Shown here: positions 1 through 7,988 of the stretch, piece by piece
Layout: each line of letters begins with the position of its first letter
Numbering within the stretch: the stretch's first letter is position 1
DNA from: Bacteroidota bacterium
GTDB taxonomy: Bacteria; Bacteroidota; Bacteroidia; Chitinophagales; Chitinophagaceae
NCBI GenBank assembly: GCA_030706635.1
Contig: JAUZOD010000011.1
Location: forward strand, 1 to 64,000
DNA length: 64,000 nt
Direction: 5' to 3'
The notes under the pieces: model-generated
Told to the model about the DNA's origin: nothing
What the model saw: only the letters and a program-made list of their open reading frames with translations
Database searches by the model: none
Program-made: the position numbers and the translations under genes

Positions 1-66
1 ATGTGTAAATGAATTGGCAGTTTGCGAAAACGTTCAATTCATTTACACATCAGCACATCAGCACAT
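1..66. repeat. Inverted repeat plus tandem octamers at the 3' end of holA
   Basis: Positions 1-16 are the exact reverse complement of 35-50 (16-bp stem, 18-nt loop). Immediately beside it the octamer CAGCACAT occurs twice in tandem (51-58 and 59-66). On the minus strand this lies directly after the holA stop codon at 69-71. It could form a long hairpin in the holA transcript and act as a 3' processing or termination signal. The design resembles a short interspersed intergenic element, but copy number elsewhere in the genome cannot be seen here. Confidence 0.6.
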
Positions 67-68
67 TT

Positions 69-1064
69 TCACATCAACTTCACGATCAGCTCTTTCATCA
101 GCGATGCGTCGTCCACTGACACCGAATTTATCCCAACGCTTTTCAGGTTATAGGTATGAAGCAGCAGCAGCGCGTTCTCGATTCCCGGCAAACCGTAGTT
201 CCGGGCAGCGAGTAGATAGTCTTTAACAAAAAAGGGATTAACACCCAGCACAGAAGCCGCCGTTTTTTCATCACGGCTGGGGAGCCCGAACAGCATATAT
301 ACTTTACTGAAAAAATTATACAGGGATGGAAGCACCAGCTGGATCGGACCCGCCTTGGGATTGCTCTGGAAATACTGAACAATCCGGAAGGCTTTGGCCA
401 GATCTTTTTTGACCAGGGCGTCCTGCAGTTCAAAGGCATTGAATTCTTTGCTTATACCAACAAAGGTTTCGATATCATCTTCAGTGATCGTTTTCCGGCT
501 GCCCAGGTTAATGGCCATTTTGTCGATCTCACTATTGATGCGCATCAGGTCGTTGCCGATGTGATCAATCAGTAAACTGAGTGCCCGGGGAGCCATGGAG
601 AAACCTTTGGACTGGGCCAGGCCGCTAACCCATTCCGGAAGCTGGTTCTCATAAATCTTTTTTGTGGACAGCACTTCTCCCTTTTCTTTCAAGAGTTTTG
701 CCAGCTTGCTGCGACCGTCAACCTTTTTGTCCTTGTAGGATATGACCAATATGGTAGAATCCAGGGGTTGTTGAATATAGGGTTCCAATCGGGATATATC
801 CCGCATTTGCTGCGCTTCTTTCAACAATACCACCTGACGCTCCGCAAACATCGGATAACGCCTGCAGGCATTAACTACTGCGGCCCAGTCGGCGTCTTTT
901 CCGTAAAAAACCGATTGGTTAAATGCCTTTTCTGATTCCGGCAACAGGTGTTGTTCGGCATAGTCCATAACCTGGTTAATGAAGAACCCTTCTTCTCCCT
1001 CCAGCCAGTAAATGGGCTTATATATCTTTTTTTTCCAATCCTGTATAATCTTCTCGGGCGACAC
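69..1064 (-). CDS. holA: DNA polymerase III delta subunit (clamp loader)
   Basis: 331 residues, the usual length for HolA. The delta subunit opens the beta sliding clamp as part of the clamp-loader complex in DNA replication. The N-terminus (KPIYWLEGEEGFFINQVMDY) fits the bacterial and Bacteroidota delta pattern, in which the polypeptide opens with an 'xYxLxGEExFxI' strand-helix. It is followed by a DEDxFN-like segment, here SEKAFNQSVFYG, and by the 'ARRYPMFAERQVVLLKEAQ' segment typical of the family. The C-terminal half has the helical collar-domain pattern. The stop codon lies within the start of a repeat element at the window edge. The gene stands alone, and about 200 bp separates it from the divergent gene at 1270. 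I am confident of the family; no unusual residues were noticed. Confidence 0.93.
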   Translation of the reverse strand: MSPEKIIQDWKKKIYKPIYWLEGEEGFFINQVMDYAEQHLLPESEKAFNQSVFYGKDADWAAVVNACRRYPMFAERQVVLLKEAQQMRDISRLEPYIQQPLDSTILVISYKDKKVDGRSKLAKLLKEKGEVLSTKKIYENQLPEWVSGLAQSKGFSMAPRALSLLIDHIGNDLMRINSEIDKMAINLGSRKTITEDDIETFVGISKEFNAFELQDALVKKDLAKAFRIVQYFQSNPKAGPIQLVLPSLYNFFSKVYMLFGLPSRDEKTAASVLGVNPFFVKDYLLAARNYGLPGIENALLLLHTYNLKSVGINSVSVDDASLMKELIVKLM

Positions 1065-1269
1065 CAGTTTTCTGTTTAGTGTGCAAGATATGACGATCAG
1101 CGGTTACCAGGGTCGACAGGCCGAATGACTGTATAACCGCCTGAAAATGCGCTTGAAGTAAAGGGAAAATGAATTTGGCACGATTTTAGACAAATCCCAC
1201 ACTGGAAACAGACCTAAACCTCGGTTTCCCGTACAAAAAACATATTTACTCAAATAAAAAGAACAAACC

Positions 1270-2247
1270 ATGAGCACAACCAATTATCCATCAGCGACTC
1301 CCCAAAGTCAGCCTCCGAGAAAAGATTTTAAGAATCTTGTGATCGGTCTGCTTGCTGCCGGATTTCTCGGAACCTGGGGTTATTTGCTTTGGAATAACAA
1401 CAAGCAGGAACAGGTTCAGCAGAACCAGCAAACACAGATCGCCAAGGTAACTGACGAAAAAGGAACCTTACAGAAGAATTTCGACGACGCACTGGTTCGC
1501 CTCGATTCTCTCACCGGAACCAACAACCGTTTAAATACGCAACTGACGGGCGCTAATTCTGATATCGCTAAAAAGAAAGCCGAAATCAGAAGCATCCTGG
1601 GGAAGAGAAACGCCACACAGGCTGAATTGAACAGGGCTAAATCCCTGATCAACGACCTGAATGGCAAGATCTCCGACCTGCAAAAACAGGTTGCTGACCT
1701 GACTACCGCCAACACCCAGCTAACGTCCGATAAGACCCAGCTGACAGCCGACAAGGAGAAACTCACTTCTGATCTGCAGACCACGACCACAGCAAAAGAA
1801 GACCTCGAAAAGAAAGTAGATATTGCATCTACCCTCAATGCCTCCAATATTTCTGTAACTCCGGTTCATGACAGGAAGAATGGCAAAGAAAAAGTAACCA
1901 CCACAGCAAAACGCGTCGACAAGCTGATCATCTCTTTTGATGTAAATAACCGCATCGCACAGAACGGCCAGACTGATGTATATGTTTGCATCACCGGTCC
2001 CGATGGCAAGCCCATTTCTGTGCCCGCACTGGGTTCAGGAACATTTGCCAGCCGCGATGAAGGCGATAAGATTTTCACTGCCAAAGTTCCTGTAGATATC
2101 GAAGCAGGTAAAAGCAAATCAGTACAGTTCGCCTGGAAACAAAACAGCGAGTTCCAGAAAGGAAGCTACAAGATCGAAATCTACCATAATGGTTTCAAGA
2201 TCGGTGAAGCTGTCAGAGAGTTAAAGAAAGGCGGTTTATTCAGCTAA
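1270..2247 (+). CDS. Membrane-anchored coiled-coil protein of unknown function
   Basis: 325 residues. A hydrophilic N-terminus (residues 1-20, rich in Pro, Gln and Ser) leads into one transmembrane helix at about 23-43 (NLVIGLLAAGFLGTWGYLLW). A long coiled coil of about 130 residues (45-180) follows, with repeated LTxDKxQLTADKEKL heptads. A globular C-terminal domain (about 190-325) includes 'VYVCITGPDGKPI' and 'GSYKIEIYHNGFKIGEA', which read like a beta-sandwich. The topology suggests a single-pass inner-membrane protein with a periplasmic rod and head. No enzymatic motif is seen. It is monocistronic and ends in a clear rho-independent terminator. I recognise the architecture as common in this group but cannot assign a role. 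Confidence 0.85.
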   Translation: MSTTNYPSATPQSQPPRKDFKNLVIGLLAAGFLGTWGYLLWNNNKQEQVQQNQQTQIAKVTDEKGTLQKNFDDALVRLDSLTGTNNRLNTQLTGANSDIAKKKAEIRSILGKRNATQAELNRAKSLINDLNGKISDLQKQVADLTTANTQLTSDKTQLTADKEKLTSDLQTTTTAKEDLEKKVDIASTLNASNISVTPVHDRKNGKEKVTTTAKRVDKLIISFDVNNRIAQNGQTDVYVCITGPDGKPISVPALGSGTFASRDEGDKIFTAKVPVDIEAGKSKSVQFAWKQNSEFQKGSYKIEIYHNGFKIGEAVRELKKGGLFS

Positions 2248-2270
2248 GGTTAAGGTTCTCATTTATACAC

Positions 2271-2306
2271 ACCGGAAGTTCAGCAATGAGCTTCCGGTTT
2301 TTTATT
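2271..2306 (+). terminator. Rho-independent terminator of the coiled-coil gene
   Basis: ACCGGAAG (2271-2278) pairs with CTTCCGGT (2291-2298) across a 12-nt loop, and a T-rich run follows at once. It starts 24 nt after the stop codon of the 1270-2247 gene and matches the textbook intrinsic terminator form. Confidence 0.85.
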
Positions 2307-2394
2307 TCCGTTCGTAAGAAAACCGGAACTTTTACGTTATTAGTCTCAATCCGTCCCACCGGCATTCACTTAGTCTTTTACCAAATAATTGCTG

Positions 2395-3879
2395 ATGAGA
2401 TTTTTTATCCTTTTCTTTGCTGTCTCCGCCTTTTGTTCCCAGTCCTACGGCCAGAAACGCTGCCCCCAGTTTTCGAGGCTTTATACATTTTATAAGGGGA
2501 ATGAACCCAGGCTTTTTACGGATTCCCTTGGACGTCATCCCGAATTTCCTTTTTTGCAAAAAATACATGGGGTTACCAGTCCGTCGCTTTTTATAAAGGC
2601 AATCCGCGATACCGCCAAACAACACAAATACGCCCGGGAATTCAAGGCGTTCGATCTCCTGTTGCGGAATTCCGGGTTCACCCATGGCTATAAGGATCTC
2701 CATATAAAAAATGTGACCAAGGTTTTTATAAGTCCGGGAACCATTGGAAATCTGGGGTTTTACAATAATGAAAAGGATATCATCAACTATGAATATGTTA
2801 TTCTGAGTCCTGCCGGCGAGGATCCCGCAGGCACATCCGCCTGGAAGCTGACCAACGCATCAGGATGTTTTCTGTATATCCTGCACACCTGTGGAAACGG
2901 GTGGTATCCTAACGAATCCGCCAGCGGCGGCTGTAAAACCGTTTCCTTGCAAACGCAATTGCAAATTCCGGAACAGCAAAAAGACTCTGTGGAAAGACCG
3001 GTTCTCCTGAGCATCAAACATTATGAAGCTACCCTTATGGCTTCCAGCCGGAGACGGAAACCCTATGATACCCTGGTCAAGCTCATCCGGCAAAAAGACA
3101 GCCTGGTCTATGTCAAAGACAAGAATATAATACCCTGGAAACTGCAATGGAATAACCAGTCACAGCAAATTCGGGTTTGCCGGGATACCAGCATCCGGCT
3201 GAACATCCCCGTGGTTGCGGATTCCGCAGGGCAAACAGATCGAAAAACCCCGATTGCCTTTACACTGGCCGATACCGTATATAAAAAAGAGAAGACCAAA
3301 CTGGAAAACACCTGTAATAGCAAATGGGAGATCGCCGTGGATGTTGGTAAATCATTCAATACCATTCCCCGGCTGAATGACCCCACTCAGCATACCCAAA
3401 CCGACGGTGCACATCCCAGTGCAGAGCTGGCCATTTCCCGGATCTTCAATCCCTGGTTCCAACTGGGTATTTCTGCTTCTTACATCGTTCTTTCCTATCA
3501 GGATGACATTCTTTATCCGGGCACGGTGCCGGATACCTATAATTCTGTTTACCTGGGAAAACCCATCATACCCGTTCAGTTATTCGGAAAATTCACTATT
3601 GGAAAACCCATCGGCTTTCAATCCAATATCTCTCTGTCTTTCGGCTATTCTATCCCGACTAACGGCAAAATAGAAAATGGCGGAAATACCCTGAGCACAA
3701 ACCCAAATATGAAAGGCGATTTTACTGCCGGTCTTAAGCTCGGCGTGGCCTATTTCTTCTCCTGTCATTTCGGAGTATGTCTGTCCTTTACCGGACAGTA
3801 CTTCAACAACAAGGGTAATCTGACGAACTACAATATTTTTGCCCTGCCGGTAAATGGAGGGATACGCGTTCGGATTTAA
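2395..3879 (+). CDS. Secreted outer-membrane beta-barrel family protein, unknown function
   Basis: 494 residues from the ATG at 2395; a TTG two codons upstream is also open, but the ATG gives a clean signal peptide (residues 1-19, FFILFFAVSAFCSQSYG). The N-terminal half (about 20-320) matches nothing I recognise and has several cysteines. The C-terminal about 170 residues, beginning near WEIAVDVGKSF, alternate hydrophobic and polar residues with aromatic girdles and end on a strand (GGIRVRI), which fits an outer-membrane beta-barrel domain. It is probably exported to the outer membrane. Its end nearly meets the convergent gene at 3891 (11 bp gap). Function unknown. Confidence 0.75.
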   Translation: MRFFILFFAVSAFCSQSYGQKRCPQFSRLYTFYKGNEPRLFTDSLGRHPEFPFLQKIHGVTSPSLFIKAIRDTAKQHKYAREFKAFDLLLRNSGFTHGYKDLHIKNVTKVFISPGTIGNLGFYNNEKDIINYEYVILSPAGEDPAGTSAWKLTNASGCFLYILHTCGNGWYPNESASGGCKTVSLQTQLQIPEQQKDSVERPVLLSIKHYEATLMASSRRRKPYDTLVKLIRQKDSLVYVKDKNIIPWKLQWNNQSQQIRVCRDTSIRLNIPVVADSAGQTDRKTPIAFTLADTVYKKEKTKLENTCNSKWEIAVDVGKSFNTIPRLNDPTQHTQTDGAHPSAELAISRIFNPWFQLGISASYIVLSYQDDILYPGTVPDTYNSVYLGKPIIPVQLFGKFTIGKPIGFQSNISLSFGYSIPTNGKIENGGNTLSTNPNMKGDFTAGLKLGVAYFFSCHFGVCLSFTGQYFNNKGNLTNYNIFALPVNGGIRVRI

Positions 3880-3890
3880 CCCGTCAGGAT

Positions 3891-4322
3891 TTACAGGAAG
3901 AATTCTTCAAACCACTTCTTATTGATCAGGAGAGGAATCAGGAGTGCGTTGATACTCATAACGATCAAAATTCCACTCAAAAGGCCCTTGAAGTCATGCG
4001 TGTACCGGGGATTGTCCGAACGATGGGATCCGGCGGTCAGCCAGAAAACAATGATGATCAGAACAATCATACTGACAAGATAAATGGTATTCCCGCTGGG
4101 CGACATTTTGTTGACGAAAAAATAAAATAAACCTATAATGAGAAAAATGAGGTTGATCACGAATATAATGCTGGACACATTGATGATGTCAGACAGTGGA
4201 AATCCTGTGGAAAAACGAAAAATAATATTATAAAACAAACTGACGATGGTGGACACCAATCCGCCGAATAGGCCGGTCATTAATGATTTGGATAGAGGGG
4301 TACGTTGATCGTAACTGTTCAT
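3891..4322 (-). CDS. Small four-helix membrane protein, unknown function
   Basis: 143 residues with four predicted transmembrane helices (about 15-35, 45-67, 78-97 and 112-133). The short polar N-terminus (NSYDQRTPLSKSLMTGLFGG) and the KKWFEEFF end suggest an inner-membrane protein. No catalytic motif is visible. It is convergent with the beta-barrel gene and has its own possible promoter (see 4385-4392). It resembles small conserved membrane proteins common in this phylum, but I cannot name a family. Confidence 0.7.
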   Translation of the reverse strand: MNSYDQRTPLSKSLMTGLFGGLVSTIVSLFYNIIFRFSTGFPLSDIINVSSIIFVINLIFLIIGLFYFFVNKMSPSGNTIYLVSMIVLIIIVFWLTAGSHRSDNPRYTHDFKGLLSGILIVMSINALLIPLLINKKWFEEFFL

Positions 4323-4384
4323 GTTAATTCAATTTGTTGTTATGGATCGGAGCAAAGCAGAACGCCTTTTTGTTACAGGACACG

Positions 4385-4392
4385 CAAATTTA
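4385..4392 (-). promoter_or_regulatory. Possible -7 box (TAAATTTG) for the gene at 3891-4322
   Basis: On the minus strand TAAATTTG matches the Bacteroidota -7 consensus TAnnTTTG. It lies about 63 nt before the start codon at 4322. The expected TTTG -33 element is only loosely present (TTTA), so this is tentative. Confidence 0.3.
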
Positions 4393-4452
4393 GGCATTCG
4401 CGAAATAACTAAAAGCGAAAACGGGTTATTTTTTATCCTGGCGATCCCCCGG

Positions 4453-5331
4453 CTACGCGCCCGCGAACTCAAAACAAGCTGCACCGGCAAAACCGCAGTT
4501 CCGGATCACGAATAAGCTCCCGGCCAAAGGCTGCTTCTCCAATTGTTCAGCAGTAAGATGAATTTTAGCCGAAGTGATGTAGAGATCTTCTCCGTGATCG
4601 CCGCCAAATGTACAGGACGTAACCTGGGAAACCGGCAGTGCAATTTCTTTCAGCTTTTTTCCGGTGACCGGATTCCAACGGGTTAATTTCCATCCACCCC
4701 AATGCGCAACCCAAAGCATCCCTTCGTTGTCAATCGTCATGCCATCCGGACTTCCATCTTCCTTTGATACTGCTATGATCAATCTCTTCCCTGAAATATC
4801 TCCCGTTGTGACATCATAGGAATAACCAACTACTTCAAAACTGGGCGAGTCAATATAGTATAGGGTCCGATGGTCGTGACTCCAGGCCATTCCATTGGAA
4901 ACAGTCACACCGCCGATTTTCTTTTCAATGGACAGATCAGTCTCCAGGCAATATACGCTGCCTGCGGGAGAATCTTCGGAGAAAGGCATTGTGCCTGCCC
5001 AGAATCGGCCGGCCGGGTCGCACTTGCCATCGTTAAACCGGTTATTTGACAAATGCGCTTCAGGGTCTCCGATCATTTTTATTTCTCCCGTCTGCCTGTT
5101 AATAAACGCAAAACCGTGCTGCAGCGCAGCGACATAATTTCCATTTCTTTTCAGGGCCATCGCCCCGATCATCTGATGAACAGGTATTGTCTTGAGCTTT
5201 CGATGATTTACATCATATTCGTGAATTTCGCCGTTGACGATATCCACCCAACAGATTTTATTTCCACGGGCATCCCAAACAGGTCCTTCGCCCAGCTCAC
5301 AGATATGATCACAAACTAATTCTATCTTCAT
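4453..5331 (-). CDS. SMP-30/gluconolactonase (LRE) family sugar lactonase
   Basis: 292 residues, normal for the six-bladed propeller SMP-30/regucalcin family. These metal-dependent enzymes open sugar-acid lactones to free aldonates. The family's N-terminal GEGPVWD motif (metal-ligand Glu near residue 14) is present, as are NRFNDGKCDPAGRFWAGT (substrate/metal Asn and Asp) and SPDGMTIDNEGMLWVAHWGG (second Asp/Asn ligand region). It is the last gene of a minus-strand operon, 54 bp after the SDR gene. In context it would hydrolyse the lactone formed by a sugar dehydrogenase and so supply the dehydratase encoded upstream. There is no signal peptide, so it is cytoplasmic. The exact sugar is unknown. 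Confidence 0.9.
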   Translation of the reverse strand: MKIELVCDHICELGEGPVWDARGNKICWVDIVNGEIHEYDVNHRKLKTIPVHQMIGAMALKRNGNYVAALQHGFAFINRQTGEIKMIGDPEAHLSNNRFNDGKCDPAGRFWAGTMPFSEDSPAGSVYCLETDLSIEKKIGGVTVSNGMAWSHDHRTLYYIDSPSFEVVGYSYDVTTGDISGKRLIIAVSKEDGSPDGMTIDNEGMLWVAHWGGWKLTRWNPVTGKKLKEIALPVSQVTSCTFGGDHGEDLYITSAKIHLTAEQLEKQPLAGSLFVIRNCGFAGAACFEFAGA

Positions 5332-5385
5332 AAGTTGTTTTTAACCGGTTTTTTTTGTCTTTTGAAAGCGCTGACATGTCCAGAT

Positions 5386-6156
5386 TTAATAAGGTGATGG
5401 ACTTACCGAGGTCCAGCCGCCGTCGATCACCAGGCTCTGACCGGTAATGTGTTTTGCTTCCTCAGAAACTAAAAACAGCGCGGCGTTTGCTATCTCTGAA
5501 GAATGGGCGGGCCGGCCCATGGGTGTTATGGCTGACCATGTTTTTTCGTATCCGCTGTCTTCCATCGTCCTTTCCGTTAACGTTGCGCCGGGCGCTATGG
5601 CATTCACATTGATCTTATGGGGAGAGAGTTCAACGACCAGGTTCTTCGCCAGCATTTCCAAGGCAGCCTTGGTCATGCCATAAGCCGCCAGATTTTTATG
5701 CGCCTGATGCCCGGTAACTGATGACGTGAACAACAATGACCCGCCTGTCCCCTGTTTTATCATCTGCTTTGCTGCAGCCTGGGCAAGGAAAAAGCTTCCG
5801 CCCAGATTAACCTGAAGCACCCTGAAAAAGGATTCCGCCGGATAAGAAAGGAAGTCGCCAAACAAAGTAATCCCCGCATTGGCAATGACAATATCCAGTT
5901 TGCCGAATTTGGTCACGGCCGTTGAAACCATATTTCGAATGAAATCCAGATCACCCGAATCGCCTGCCATGGCCACGCATTCAGCGCCTGTTTCTTCCCT
6001 GATGCGTTTTGCCGCCGATTCTGCGAGTGCGAAATCCAGATCATTTAATATGGTTTTTGCGCCTGATGCAGCCAGTTGTCTGACCATCTCAAACCCAATG
6101 CCCTGGCCTGCCCCGGTAACGAGTGCAACCTGTCCGGCAAATTTGCTGCTTGACAT
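5386..6156 (-). CDS. SDR-family NAD(P)-dependent dehydrogenase, probably sugar-linked
   Basis: 256 residues, classical short-chain dehydrogenase. The cofactor motif TGAGQGIG is at residues 14-21, NAG of the structural motif is present, the catalytic Ser lies in LLFTSSVTG, and YGMTK supplies Tyr and Lys. The C-terminus (HITGQSLVIDGGWTS) is standard. It is fourth in the operon, 24 bp after the IlvD/Edd dehydratase. It is either the aldose 1-dehydrogenase that starts the pathway or a keto-deoxy-sugar-acid dehydrogenase acting after the dehydratase; family motifs do not decide. The acidic residue after the second strand (NDLD) suggests a preference for NAD over NADP, by inference. Confidence 0.88.
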   Translation of the reverse strand: MSSSKFAGQVALVTGAGQGIGFEMVRQLAASGAKTILNDLDFALAESAAKRIREETGAECVAMAGDSGDLDFIRNMVSTAVTKFGKLDIVIANAGITLFGDFLSYPAESFFRVLQVNLGGSFFLAQAAAKQMIKQGTGGSLLFTSSVTGHQAHKNLAAYGMTKAALEMLAKNLVVELSPHKINVNAIAPGATLTERTMEDSGYEKTWSAITPMGRPAHSSEIANAALFLVSEEAKHITGQSLVIDGGWTSVSPSPY

Positions 6157-6180
6157 AATCTTATGATAATTGATCGTTAT

Positions 6181-7887
6181 TTAATGAGAATCTTTTACTA
6201 CCTCACTGCCACTTCCCCCTTTCAGAAAGTCAAGGTCCGCGCCCTGACTTGCCTGTTCAACATGCTGCTGATAAAGCCAGGTATAACCGCGGCTTACGAC
6301 GGCAGCAACGGATTTCAGATGTTTTTTTCTTTCTGCGATTTCTTCCTCGGAAAGGTTGACGTGCAAAGTTTTGTTCAAAACATCAAGTGTGATCAGGTCA
6401 CCATCCTGAACAATAGCCAGTGTACCGCCGATAGATGCTTCGGGTGATACATGCAGAATGACCGTTCCAAATCCGGTTCCGCTCATTCTGCCATCGGATA
6501 TTCTCACCATATCCGTCACTCCCTTTTTTAATAATTTCTTGGGTATAGACATGTTGCCCACTTCCGGCATACCCGGATATCCTTTCGGTCCCACATTTTT
6601 AAGTACTAACACGCTGCTTTCATCCACCCCGAGTTCCGGATCATCTATCCGCGCTTTGTAATCCTCCACATTTTCAAACACAATGGCTTTGCCAGCATGT
6701 TGCAATAAATCCGGACTGGCGGCAGAGGGCTTGATCACGGCGCCGTCTTCACATAAATTGCCTTTTAATACACTGATCCCCGCAACCTGGTTAAATGGAT
6801 GATCTATCGTACCGATCACATCGCGGTTGTAACAGACGCTATTTTTATATTGATCTGAGATGGGTTTGCCGCTGACGGCGATGGCATTACCCTGTAAAAA
6901 AGCATCCAGTTCCTTCATCAGTGCCGGAATGCCGCCCGCATAATACAGGTCCTCCATAAAATATTTACCGGAAGGCTGCAGGTTCGCAATCAGTGGTATC
7001 TTTTTGAGATGCGTGTCGAAATCATCCATGGTTAGCGGCACGCCGATCCGGCCTGCGATGGCCAGCAAATGAATGATAAAATTGGTTGAACCGCCGATGG
7101 CGGCATTGGTTATGATCGCGTTTTCAAAAGCGGCCCTGGTAAGTATTGCTGACAATTTCAGATTCTCCTTCACCATGTCCACGATACGCATACCGGAGAG
7201 ATGAGCCAAAACCTTGCGCCGTGAATCGGCCGCGGGGATGGCAGCATTATCGACCAGGGAAAGTCCCAGTGCTTCGGTCATGGAGGCCATAGTAGATGCT
7301 GTGCCCATCACCGCACAATGCCCTCTGGAACGCGCCATACAGGCTTCGGCATCCTCAAAATCTCCCTGCGATATTTTGCCGCTTCGCTGATCTTCGGCGA
7401 AACGCCAGAGATCGGAGGTGCCGATATCATGTCCTCTGAATTTACCGGTCAGCATGGCTCCGCCGGAAACCACAATCGTAGGCAGATCAACGCTGCAGGC
7501 CCCCATGAGCAGGGCCGGCGTAGTTTTATCACATCCGCAAAGCAAAACCACTCCGTCCATCGGGTTCGCCCGGATGGATTCCTCCACATCCATACTCACC
7601 AGATTGCGATAGAGCATGGCGGTCGGCTTGATCAATGTTTCTCCGAGAGACATCACCGGGAACTCCACCGGGAAACCGCCGGCCTCGTAGATACCATGCT
7701 TAACGGATTCCGCCAATTCCCGGAAATGCGCATTACAGGGTGTGAGTTCAGACCAGGTATTACAAATACCAATCACCGGCTTTCCATGAAATTCATGCGC
7801 CGGTATGCCCTGATTCTTCATCCAGGCGCGATAAATAAACCCATCTTTTCCGGTTCGCCCAAACCAGTTGCTGCTTCTTAAGTTCAT
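6181..7887 (-). CDS. IlvD/Edd-family sugar-acid dehydratase (L-arabinonate dehydratase-like)
   Basis: 568 residues from the ATG at 7887. The frame stays open for 26 more codons to 7965, but those codons lie inside the inverted repeat at 7915-7988, and homologs start at about MNLRSSNWFG, so the shorter start was chosen. Three Fe-S ligands are visible: C51 (NTWSELTPC), C119 (GCDKTTP) and C191 (SRGHCAVMGTAS). K121 and the catalytic-Ser segment (ISDGRMSGT) are present. The C-terminus (GADLDFLKG...KDSH) closely resembles rhizobial L-arabinonate dehydratase as I recall it, rather than biosynthetic IlvD. It removes water from an aldonate to give a 2-keto-3-deoxy sugar acid. Neighbours (lactonase, SDR, glycerate kinase) support a catabolic role. 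Confidence 0.92.
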   Translation of the reverse strand: MNLRSSNWFGRTGKDGFIYRAWMKNQGIPAHEFHGKPVIGICNTWSELTPCNAHFRELAESVKHGIYEAGGFPVEFPVMSLGETLIKPTAMLYRNLVSMDVEESIRANPMDGVVLLCGCDKTTPALLMGACSVDLPTIVVSGGAMLTGKFRGHDIGTSDLWRFAEDQRSGKISQGDFEDAEACMARSRGHCAVMGTASTMASMTEALGLSLVDNAAIPAADSRRKVLAHLSGMRIVDMVKENLKLSAILTRAAFENAIITNAAIGGSTNFIIHLLAIAGRIGVPLTMDDFDTHLKKIPLIANLQPSGKYFMEDLYYAGGIPALMKELDAFLQGNAIAVSGKPISDQYKNSVCYNRDVIGTIDHPFNQVAGISVLKGNLCEDGAVIKPSAASPDLLQHAGKAIVFENVEDYKARIDDPELGVDESSVLVLKNVGPKGYPGMPEVGNMSIPKKLLKKGVTDMVRISDGRMSGTGFGTVILHVSPEASIGGTLAIVQDGDLITLDVLNKTLHVNLSEEEIAERKKHLKSVAAVVSRGYTWLYQQHVEQASQGADLDFLKGGSGSEVVKDSH

Positions 7888-7914
7888 GGCTTGTAATTTA
7901 CTGCAAATAATAAT

Positions 7915-7988
7915 GGATGACGGTTGACCGACTTCAGGTGCGGATTCGCAATAAAAGTCGGTCAACCGTCAACCGTCATCCGTCATCC
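7915..7988. repeat. Inverted repeat with four tandem heptamers between glycerate kinase and dehydratase genes
   Basis: Positions 7918-7934 are the exact reverse complement of 7955-7971 (17-bp stem, 20-nt loop). The right arm runs into four tandem 7-mers: GTCAACC at 7961 and 7968, and GTCATCC at 7975 and 7982. The last codons and the stop of the glycerate kinase gene lie inside these heptamers. In the operon transcript it forms an intercistronic hairpin ahead of the dehydratase start. It may tune expression or stability, or be an inserted intergenic repeat. Confidence 0.75.

Noticed and set aside
7888-7965. In-frame N-terminal extension of the sugar-acid dehydratase
   Set aside because: It is encoded by the inverted repeat and does not resemble any dehydratase N-terminus; the family begins at the ATG at 7887.
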